This document shows, piece by piece, positions 24,046 through 36,000 of a stretch of DNA of 64,000 bases. The number at the start of each line of letters is the position of its first letter. The first letter of the stretch is position 1. The stretch is from Tetracentron sinense. Its lineage: Eukaryota > Streptophyta > Magnoliopsida > Trochodendrales > Trochodendraceae. The stretch covers positions 9,568,499-9,632,498 of the forward strand of contig CM026551.1 of the NCBI GenBank assembly GCA_015143295.1, in the 5' to 3' direction. The notes under the pieces are model-generated. The model searched no databases and had not been told where the DNA came from. It saw only the letters and a list, made by a program, of their open reading frames with translations. A program made the position numbers and the translations under genes.

Positions 24046-27000
24046 ATTATATTTATATATATCATATACATATATATTATTATATCTAACATCCAAGAGA
24101 CCAAAACTCCACACCCACATTCCACAAAGACATAAAATAAAGTTTAAAAGCACCACCTACATAAAAAATTAATTAGCAATGTAACATCCAAAACTCCACA
24201 CCAGCATTCCACAAAAATATAAAATAAAAATTTTATTACAATCATTCATATCTCATCATCATAAAGAAGGGAATTTAATAAAAAAAATTTCCCTATGTCA
24301 TCGTCACCCCCATCCGAGTCATCATTATCCGCATCAATGTATTGTTCTTCGTCATCTGTATCATCTGACTTGAGTAGTGGTTCTTCTTCAACCATTCTTC
24401 ATGAGCTTCCGCTTGGACCTCCTCTTTGCAAGTGTGAGCTGGACCTAGTATGTCGGGAGCGTTGTTCATTTGCACCAGAAGCCTCTTCGACTTGATCCCA
24501 TGTTAAATCATCTTCATGCACTAGTTCTTGCATGCTTCCAATGAGCTAGTCATTGCATTCATCAATATCCCGCAATGTGATAGGGTCTAATGAATCCCTT
24601 ATATTGAATCGCTCCATCAACTTTTGATTATAACGAACATAGATTAGATCATTCAACTTTTTTTGCTCTTATATATTCTTATTTTTTGTGTATTTGTAAA
24701 ATTGAAGATTTTATACCATTAATATAAAATTACAAAATAAGTAATTTATAAATATAATAAAAATTAAGTAAAGATATGTATATAAATATACTCACATGCT
24801 CAAATACACGCCAATTACGCTCACAACCCCTTGCACTACAAGTCAAGCCAAGAATTTGTTGGGCTAATTTTTGCACATGAGGGGTTGAACTCCCATTAGC
24901 TCTCCACCATTGGGCTACAATAGATAAGAATTAAGAAAAAAATATTAAAACATCAAATTACTTAAAAACTTAATAAACAAAAATTAAACTAGTAATTGAC
25001 CAATAAGTAATAACATGCTGTTATTGTAGTCCTCTATCGGATTGCCAGGGGTCTCCCAAAAAGGCCTTCAGCATTTCTATACATTGTCAACTCACTGGTT
25101 ATCTTATCTTGTAATTCCAAAGCTGGAACTAACCTCTCGATGACATCGTACAATCCTTTTATAATCTCTTCATAAGAATCGATACTATAATAAAACTCTG
25201 AATTAAGGAAATATCCAGCCACATGGAGAGGTTGATGAAGTTGTACATTCTATCTTCTGTCAATGACATTCCAAATTGGCTTGTATCTGTATTAATGATT
25301 ATCAATTATATTAAACTTATTAATAAAATTATAAAATACTTAAAAAATTATGTTCTTGTACTATCAAAGAGACAAATTAAAGACTTATTGCCGCTCATTT
25401 CGTTGGCCACCCATTGCTTCTTTAATGGCTTCGTTAGGTTTATCCATAGCTTCATAAATGTATCCTATAGGGGGTCTCTTCTCTCCATCAACCAATCTCA
25501 AGACATGCACTCGTGGAGCTGTGATTATCATGCAATTCCAAAAAGAAGTAGACAAAACAATCTCTATGACTTTTTTTCCTTTTACATCACATGATCACTT
25601 CGATTTATTCCACTCATCGCTAGTGAATACCTTTCTTAAAGCATCTTTCTTTTTGTAGATGCTTTGTAAGGTAAGAAAATCTGTTGCAAATCTCGTGACA
25701 GCCGATCGAAGATCACTATTACTAATATGTGTCCTCATCAAATTCAATAAAAATCCATGGTTGTATATGAATCCACTCAAACCAATTGCTTTCTCTAACA
25801 ACCCCTTCACTCTAGGAAGCTCCCCAATATCCTCAAGCATGAGGTCAATACAATGCGTTGCACACGGTGTCCAAAATAAATGAGGTCGTTCCTCCATTAA
25901 CAATCTTCCAGCAGCTACGTACGTGGAAGCATTATCAGTAACAACCTGAATTACTTTTTGCTCACCAACCTTCTCTATATAGGAATCTAACAACTCAAAA
26001 AGCTTCAGCCCTGTCTTCATGTATGATGAGGTATGTATAGAAATCCAAAAACATCATGCCAGAAGGACTGTTCACTAATTTTTTTTTTATAAATGTCCTA
26101 TTCTTCTTATTTGTCCGACCATCAGACATTATTGTACATCCATATTTTCCCTATGATTCTTTAACAGGCTCTAGCATCTCATTATTGTGCGCCACATCCT
26201 TCTTAAGGAATGACACTCTTAACTCATGATAACTTGGTACCTTCATCCCTTGTCCAAATTGTCCAATGATTGAAGTTCTTCAATCTTGCAGTACTGAATG
26301 GTATTCCTACATAATAAAATCATTGTGCAACATATTGGCAAACATTCTCCTGTTCAGTTTTCTTCATCACACCTTCAATTGTTGCTTTCTTTTTCTTGTA
26401 AGCTTCCTCTGGATTTGATACTACAAATCTATCCTTTGGCTCCTTCCTCTTAGGAGGCCTTATCCCCCACTTGAGTTTACATTTACTGCTTCTGGCTCTT
26501 CGATATCTTCTTCTAAACAAACATCTCTTGCTCTATAGTATTTGAAGCCATATGTGATTCCTTAGTCTTACTCGTTGGTGATTGGGGATAGAAAAGCTCG
26601 AATTCCATCTCTTACAGCTTCTGGAGCATTCAGGCATTTGGCTACATTTCCACCAAATTGAGCTAAATGTATCTTCAACTGGTGGATGTTAGCTTTGTAA
26701 GTATTATGACAAAAATTACAGGTAGAGCATTCTTGTCTTATGGGTTTTTTAAATAACCATATTTCCATCCTAAGTCTTTGGATCGAATAAATCCATATCC
26801 AGATCCTAATTCCATTTTTGAAACATAAAGAAAATAAGAAATTAAGAAATCAATATTAGATAAATGTAAAACATTTAAAGATCATTGCACAAGCAGTCAA
26901 GCAATGTTATTTGTTATATTAATGCATTCAAATGTTATATTAATGCATTCAAACATAATTGTGTAATATACATTCAAACATAACCATAGAATCGTGCAAT

Positions 27001-30000
27001 TTCATATTTCGAATGAGAGGCACTCGTGTTACTATAACTTGTGTTAGTCTACAAAACTATAAAGTATAGAGATTGTGTGTTGCCACAGTGCAAACAAAAC
27101 AAGAAGAATTTATTATCTACAAATTGCGAAAATAAAGAAAATAACACATACTTTGTTTATGCAATGTGTTCCCTATATGCAATATTCTCAAACAAATCTG
27201 CAAACCGAGCACCAAATCATGTGATTAAATAGGGTTTTTGTGACGCCCCGAACCCGCGCCTAAGGAATCAAGTTCCGAGACGTGTGCCCGTTCGTCATAA
27301 CCACGCATGCGGAAGACTTTACCCTCGAAAATGCGGGAATTTTGAACTTTTCTTATGAGCTTACATAAGCAATAACAATTGGTCATCACAATAACCCATC
27401 ATAAGCAAATGCGTTACCTCACTAGCTATAGTAGTCCTTACTTTGGCGCCGCAACTGCGCCGGAAAACTCTCCAGACTCTATCAAGCGTAGCTTCTTGCC
27501 AATCTACAATCGCTCCAGAATCTGAAGACATAAGATGAAGGAGTGAGCTATAAAGCCCAGCAAAATCCACAGCTCATCTAAACTATTTTCCACATATTAA
27601 CATTCATCAATAATGATATATTAGTACAGTACAATTCTCATATTTATAATAATATCGTAATTCGTGACCCGAGGTCACTCAGAGCTATCTCACCCTATTC
27701 GAGGTTCCCAACCTCCAAGTTGTCAAATTCATCAAGTCATTGTCCACGACACCAGGTTATCGTTTCAGATAACTGCTCACGCTTTATCCTTGAGTCCACA
27801 GACTCGATCGACTGGGCCTTCGCCCGTGTACAACCTCTATCCATGAGTCCACAGACTCAATTATCAACCAATCGGGACTTCTCCCGATTATAACCAATCA
27901 TTGGGTATGTCAACCCAATTAATCCTTAAATCATCATATTCTACACATAACTCGGGTCTTCACCCGATAACTGCCAGGAACAATACTTCTGACACATCAC
28001 ACTCTGTCAGGAACAACACCTCTGACATATCACACTCTGTCAGGAACCACACCTCTGACACTTACTTTATATTTTCCCTCTATGGAAACACCGACACACA
28101 CACAACCACATTTGTCAGGAAACACATCTGATCGCCAGGATACACATCTGATCAGCCAGGATACACATCTGATAGCCAGGAAACCCATCCAACCTGTCAG
28201 GAAAATGAAACTCATCTGACAAGCCAGGGACGCACCTCTGACTAACAGGAAACACCTGACCATCAGGAAACACCTGTCTATCAGGTACACATCTGACATA
28301 TCACTCTGTCAGGCATAACACCTCTGACATGATACCCTTGTCAGGAAACACATCTGATTACCAGGAACACATCTGACCTGCCAGGAATAACACATCTGAC
28401 ATGCCAGGAATACCCATCTAATAACCAGGAAACACATCTGACATCAAATCCTGTCAGGCACAACACCTCTGACACTTACTTTATATTTTCCTTCTATGGG
28501 AACACCGACACACACACAACCACATTTGTCAGGAAACACATCTGATCGCCAGGATACACATCTGATCGCCAGTATACACATCTGATCAGCCAGGAAACCC
28601 ATCCAACCTGTCAGGAAAATGAAACTCATCTGACAAGCCAGAGACGCACCTCTGACTAACAGGAAACACCTGACCATCAGGAAACACCTGACCATCAGGA
28701 AACACCTGACCATCAGGAAACACCTGTCTATCAGGTACACATCTGACATATCACTCTGTCATGCATAACACCTCTGGCATGACACCCTTGTCAGGAAACA
28801 CATCTGATTACCAGGAACACATCTAACTTGCCAGGAATAACACATCTGACATGTCAGGAACACCCATCTAATAACCAGGAAACACCTCTGACATCAAATC
28901 CTGTCAGGCACAACACCTCTGACATCAAATCCTGTCAGGCGAAACACATCTGACATTAACCCCTGTCAGACACAACACCTCTGACATCAAATCCTGTCAG
29001 ACACAACACCTCTGACAGCTACCATCATATATCATCACAATCTCTGTTGGGTGCATACCTACCGACACAAGCCAATGCCCCCTCAAGGTAACATCATTGA
29101 GTTCGTAAACTCAATACATCCCTGGGTCCATAGACCCCAATCCAACCTTGAGCTCATGGCCCAATGTCGTCCTAACTCTCCCGACTATCAGTCACGGAGG
29201 AACCCGGGCTCATAATAGATACCGCCTCTCCGAACCTAGCCAAAGAGGGACCACAGACAGCAGTTCGCGTAGATTAGGTTCTCTAACCATAGGAAATCCC
29301 CAATTATTCAAGCCTTGCTTGAATAATTGAACCAGTTGGGCCTCATGCACGTGGACCAAGTCCGATGGTATACCGTTCCGGTGTGGAACATTACCCGGCC
29401 GATGGACCATTCCATCACCTTACCATGTCCTAACAACAGCACATCATACACAAAGGTTGTCCCGAGGTGGGACTTTTACCAGGCCAATGGACCCTACCAA
29501 TGCCTTTAAAACATCACATCATATCAGATTCGTTCCGATAGGGAACTTAACCAGGCCAATGGACCTACCATTCCCTTAAAACAAACATCACATCATACAA
29601 GAGTAGTTCTGATAAGGAACTTAAGCAGGCCAATGCACCCTACTATTGCCTTACAATGTCAAAATCACATCATATCACACATATAGAAGCCCAGTCGGGC
29701 TCTCATAACTTCCTGCAGTCGATCACACTTCCCCTGCGATCTATCGCAAATCACACTGAGCCTAAATTCCGAGCTAGGCACAGCCCGAAACCGAGGGCTC
29801 CATCCCTCTGCTCCATTTTCACTCTCATCCATCCCATCCATACATCATTCATAAGGTCTTTGACCTTTTTTTCATCCACACATAATATTACCTAACCATT
29901 CCATGTAATTAAAGTAGCTTAAATAAGGGAAAAGAGAAGAGATGGAGAGGGATTTTACTTCTTTTGCGCTTTTCGAGAAGTCTAGGGGCAAAACGGACAC

Positions 30001-33000
30001 TGCCAACGCATTCGGGAAAAAGATCAATGCCCAAGGTGAAGCTCCTCGCCTTCAAACCTGATTTTTTCACAAATTTATCAAACACTTAACTAATCAATCC
30101 CAGTTAAGGACCCATAAACGCATAATTTTATTCTATTAAAATTCTGGGTCGTTACAGTTTTTTCCCGAAATGGCCCGAATTTATTTTTCAACATTTGAGC
30201 ATGTTAAAAAATCATTAAAAAAAAATCTATTATTGAACCAACCAACAATTTGATTATGTTCCTCTAAAGAGATGCAGCCCCAACAAATAGAAACCATAAC
30301 TAGAGAAAAGCATTCTAACTTGTTTGAGAGTAAAAATTGTTAACATGCATTTGATCAAGTTTCTCTACTGCATGCTAAAAATTGGAAACCCAGAGCTCAC
30401 TGTAAAGCTGATATTGGAACTAATTTCTTAGGACATAGTTCTTCGAATCTACTTCTGGGTTTTCTGATTGGGTTCTCTCTGGATTCGAGATGACATTTTC
30501 TCTTTGAGTGAGCTATACGTTAAATGGGAGAAGCAGAGGTGTTTGACTTCAAGAGGGGTTGTGGCTAATAAAATGATTATAATCATTCGATGGTCTAGAG
30601 CTTTGTTCATCCAAGCAATGGACCATCGATTGACAGTGCGAATAAACTGGACATAAATCACAAAACTAGTAGCTCGTCTAAGATCAGATTAATTTTATCC
30701 AAGCAAGGAAATATAACTGAATTCTTCTATAGATCATAAAAACTAAGATTCATCAAGCACATTCTTAGTGAATCCCCATAAATGAACATCAACAATCTGA
30801 TTCAAAATTCAGGATACATATACATAGACTCATATCAACCATTTCAGACCAGGCTCTATGTATTAACAAAAAAAAAAAATATCATAGAAAATTTAGGGAT
30901 TCAAGAATAATGCAACCATTTCAGACCAAGATCATGCTCTCACTAAATACGGTGTGTGTTTGTGTGTGTGTGAGAGAGAGAGAGAGAGGGAGAGGTCCTT
31001 GCCGCCTACTGTAAAAAAAAGGAAGAACCTTCTTCTTCTATAGTAAAAGAAAGGGGGAAGAACTTGTACCCATTGAAATTTGAACGAAGAGAGGAAGAAA
31101 GAGAAGGGAGAGAGAGGGATAGAGACGGACTGAGTGAGAGTGGGAGAGGAGATACCTTCTTCTTCTTCTTTTCTTCCCTCCCAATTGTTGTCCTATGTTC
31201 TCCAAATAAGAAGAGACCTAAACCTAAAATAAAATAAAAGGGGGTAGTAGTGGGTGATTAGGTAAACTAATAAGCTTAATTAACTAAATTAAGCAACACG
31301 TTTTTTTTTTGTTGAAGAGGTAATCTAAGCTCACACACATCAGACCTAAGGTGGTAAAGTAACACGTTGATTAAGTTTTTTAAAAAAACCGCCCAGGCGA
31401 CCGCCAAACCCTTAACCGCCCAGGCGTTCACCTAGAAAAATTCGACCAACTAAGCACCTGACTAGGCGCCCCACCCTCCAAATTGCCTAGGCAACGCCTT
31501 GACTACACTGGTATTATATAAGTTTAATACAAAATTTTTTGTTAACAATCAACTACTCCAAAAGACCAATCTGATGGAGAGAGTAGTAACAATGAATATA
31601 AGAGGGTCACAGGGCAAATGAGGTGCGATACGCGATACCCGGGAGTGGAGGCAATAAACAACACTCAACACTCCCCCTTACCCAAAGGGTGGAAAGAATC
31701 GAACTCGTGACCAAATCGCAACCAGAGCTCTAATACCATGTTAACAACCAACTACTCCAAAAGACCGATCTGATGGAGAGAGTAGTAACAATGAATATAA
31801 GAGGGTCACAGGACAAATGAGGCGCGTTACGCGACAGCCGGGATCGGAGGCGATAAACAACACTCAATAAACTTGTTTAATACACGTTTTATATGGGTAT
31901 CATCGTTTTAAACTTAATACGACATAAGTACGTCATTTAAAATGACAACCCCCTAAAACGTTTAATTAAATGCATATAAAATGCATTTTTGGTGACAATG
32001 GTGCATAAGATATGTGATGTTTTAGAGGTTGAGGATTTTCTCTTAATGAGATATATAGCTCTATTGAGTGGGATGTATAGTCACATAAACAGTCTTGATA
32101 GACTCACCTATGTGTGGAAGTGGGGCCTCTTCCTATGAGGCTATGAAAAACTAACTATTTCTCTAAAGCACTTATGAAACCTAGTAAAAGCTCATGGCCA
32201 TAATTTTCTAGTTTTATACACCTGTAGACTCTATGAGACTCTTTGTGTGTAAAGTATGAGACTCATAATTAAAGAACTCAATTTTGCAAGATATTTGGTC
32301 ATTGAGTATCTAATGAGAACTGTATTTTAGACTATGCAAAGGTTCAAGTCTATAAGACACCTTTGTTTTTGCACATATTCTCGTTTCTTATGCAACATTA
32401 TTTTTCGCTAAATTTATTACTTTTGAATCAAATGGGGGGATTATTATGATTTTGGGGGTGATTCAAAACAAAGAAAACCCATGAGATTTTATTAATTAAA
32501 TAAATTAATAATAAAATCTGTGTATCTAATGGGAACTATTTTTAGACTATACAAAGGTTCAAGTCTATAAGACACATTTGTTTATGCATTGATTCTTGTT
32601 TCTTACGCAACATTATTTTCGTTAAATTTATTTCTTTTGAAGTAGGTGGGGGATTGTTATGATTTTGGGGGTGATTCAAAACAAAGAAAAACCATGTGAT
32701 TTTATTAAATAAATAAATTAATTATAAAATCTGTCTCATAACAATTTAAGGTTAGTGAGATATTGTTTGCTTGTGGGCCCCTTTTTAATAGTGCACATTT
32801 ATTAGCTACTAATGAGGCTTTTTAGGAAGCCTAATAGGTTTATTTGTTTTTCTATAAATTCATATTTTCATCTCTCTCTTACAAAGAGAAAATAGAATAA
32901 AATCTCTTATTCTTTTGGTTTACAAATTTCTTATTTTCTTTTTGAGACTTGGTTGGGTAAGAAAAATCTGAGTAAGCTATGCGGCTCTGTCTAGTGCACG

Positions 33001-36000
33001 ACTTGAGCTAGGAACGATCTTTGTGAGCCGTTGTATCCCTAGAGGTGTCGTCACAGTAACCCTGTGCATTTCTAGTGGGGCACAAATCGTCTTAAAGAGT
33101 GCGACTTCTTCTGGTTTATAGATTTTCTTATTTTCCTTTTGAGACTTGGTTGGGTAAGAAAAATCTGAGTAAGCTATGCGGACTATCTAGTGCATGACTT
33201 GAGCTAGGAACGATCTTTGTGAGCTATTGTATCCTAGAGGTGTCGCGCTAGTAACCCCGTGCATCTCTAGTCGGGCGCGAATCATCTTAAAGAGAGCGAC
33301 TTTGTCCATGTCTCAATTCACAATTCTCGGTGTAGTATTTGTGCTTTGTTTTGTTGCAGGCGTTCGAGTTGCAGATCAAGTTTTATTGTCCCTATTGCAT
33401 AATTTTGGAAAACATCCACAGGTATTTTATTGATTACATACAACAATTTCAAAATGATTTAAACCATTTAAGTCAACTGTAAGTGCTACGTAGAATGATG
33501 CTACAATTAGGAAAATATATACAATTTGCTAATCATGGACATCTTAGCCTGGAAGCTAACATTAATGCTGATTGGGCTGGAAATGTTGATGATGAGAGAT
33601 CCACTACAAGGTACTGTACCTTTCTTGGAGGTAATTTCATAAATTTAAGGAGTAAAAAGCAAAATGTGGTGGCCGTCTGTAGAGACCCGAAATTTAGTTT
33701 TTCGGCATTCGTGCCATTTACATAAATTCCTTAGAATATGCATCCGATTTTAAATGCATGTGTTCCTATGAAAATTAATGTGGGTTGCCTAAATTAGTGA
33801 ACTCTTATATAATAATAATAATAGTGATTAACTTATTATTATTATTATTAATTAAAAGTTTTGGGTTTAAGGGACACCTCATTGCTTAAAATTAGCCTAA
33901 GGTATCTATTTTCTAACTTTTAGGAGTGTAGGAGTTTAAACTTTGAGTTCTCAGTATTAACTCAAATATTTTGAGATTCGCGTTTACCTTCATCCAACTT
34001 GATGAGAAATTTTAACCTTCATAGACTTGAAATTGGAGTTTGTCTATAGATAACAAATTGTTCCCCTTCGAATAACGGTTCCAACGCAAGTTGAATCGCC
34101 CAATTCCGATAACCGAGTCAAAAGTTACGGGCAAAATACCGGAGCAAGGTTCAGGAAAAAAAGGGGATACGACCGATCGGCCAACTAGCGCTGATTGATC
34201 GGTGGTGGCGGGGATCGATCGGCCAAAACTCGCCGATCGATCGGTGGACCCTGAAATATGTGCGAAAACGTCATTTTGTGACTTTTTAAGTTCTCTTTGG
34301 TCCCCAAACTCTATAAATAACCATCAAACTCGTGAGTTAGGGTTTCCATAGACTTCTAAACCTAAAAGAGAGAAAAGAGAGAGCTTCCTTAAAGATCAAA
34401 AGGGGGAATCTTGAAGAGTTCAAAGATTAGATCAAAATGAAGGAAGAAGGAGGCTTGGAGATCGATATACGGCCTTATTCGCAAGCGATAGATCGTAGGG
34501 AAGCGATCAAGTGAGGTAAATAACAGATCTAGCATCCAATATTTTGAATAGTTAACCTAGAATAGTGAATGAAAAAGGAGTAAATCAAAGGAAAGATGTA
34601 AAGATGGGTGGATCCATGAATATGCCTATGATTTTTGTTTATTATGGTTGATCTGTTAAAATAGGATGTGAAGAACTCATTTATGAAATTGTTTATTTAT
34701 TCTCGAGGGTTAAATTAGGATGTGAAGAACTTAATGAAGATATTGTCTCATTATTTTGATGGATAAAAATAGGATGTGAAAAATCATGATTATAGTCTCT
34801 GTTATTGAATGATTAACATAGGATGTGAAGAACTATATTTGATTCTCATTTTATTATTTATGGATGATAAAAATAGGATGAGAAGAACTAGATTTGTTGT
34901 TTTTAGTTTATGATTCATGGGTGATTAAACTAGAATGTGAAGAGTGATAATTATGATCATGATTTATTAATAGTGAAAGATTAAATTAGGATGTGAAGAA
35001 CCCAGTTGTTATATAGTTTTTATTAATTATTGATTTGATGTAGAAGATTTATTGATGATATAATTTTATTATCATTGGAATGTTAAAATAGGATGTGAAG
35101 AACCTATTGCAGATATTGTTTTATTATCACGAAATTATTATGTTAGGATGTGAAGAATTATGTATAATTTATTTATGATTCAACATGGGGATTGGGAAAG
35201 TTATTGAACTGTGCAAATTTATGAGAAGAATGAGATGGTGGATGGATTGAATGGATTGAATGGATTATCTAATTGTAATATTTGATGATGTTTGAGTTGA
35301 TTTTATGTTTAACAATTTAAGAAAATTATTATTAATTAAAAAGGATTACGATTAGGATATTAATCTTGATTAAACAAACAAGGGAATTTGACAATGAAAT
35401 TAGATCGTGATTTAGGAATATTTTTAAGACCTACTGTGATTTTTATAATTGTTGAATCATTAAAAATATGATAGTTGGTATGTTTCTTTTATATTCCTAA
35501 TACCTGATATACTTTTGGGTAAACGAACCTCTGATGAAAGTTAAGCTGCCTAGGCCTGGTTAACATAGTGGTATGGGATGCTATGATGAGATGTCCTATG
35601 GCCCTTGACGGTTAGTCTTAGGTGCAATTTAAACAAGAGGTATATCATTGTGCACTTATGAATGAAAAATAAGCAAAAGTATGAATAAAGAATTAAAGAC
35701 ATTAATGAGATGTAAGTAAGACCAAAAGTAAAGTAAGAAAAGTATGTAAGTAAGAAAGAAAGACACATAAAAACGATAATGTATGTTGTGTTGTGCACCA
35801 CCGAATACCATCAGAAAGGACGAGATGTATGCCAAAGTAAGTAAGCCGTCATACCGGAAAATGTACTAAGCCGTCCGTACCGGATAATGTACGAAGGGTG
35901 GTATCTCGGTAAAGTAAAGTATAGTAACCCCTTTCCTTATACGGTAAAGCGGTATTTTAAGTTATTACAAATGTATGTGAATGGGTATTAGTGTGATAAT

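Larger units (their letters stand above)
23948..31510 (-). mobile_element. 7.56 kb hAT transposon with perfect 8 bp TSD
   Basis: The left terminus CAGTGTAGTTAAGGCGTCTA is mirrored by the right, which reversed reads CAGTGTAGTCAAGGCGTTGC. The flanks carry a perfect GTATTATA duplication (23940-23947 and 31511-31518). The terminal zones are rich in GCCTAGGC words. It carries a BED/DUF659 transposase gene on the minus strand and an inserted 2.9 kb solo LTR at 27239-30156. Without that insertion the element would be about 4.6 kb, a normal hAT size. Confidence 0.9.

Noticed and set aside
28030..28749. Pair of near-identical minus-strand frames ([16 protein letters not shown]...)
   Set aside because: They arise from the duplicated minisatellite block; the peptide is just the repeat unit translated.
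27965..29015. Possible CRISPR-like array
   Set aside because: Units and spacers are not constant in length, the genome is eukaryotic, and the array is inside an LTR.
23219..31955. A single larger hAT enclosing both the 7.5 kb hAT and the TRIM
   Set aside because: The left CATAGTCATCAAG end and the putative right end near 31950 match weakly and no 8 bp duplication was found, so I kept only the fragment call.
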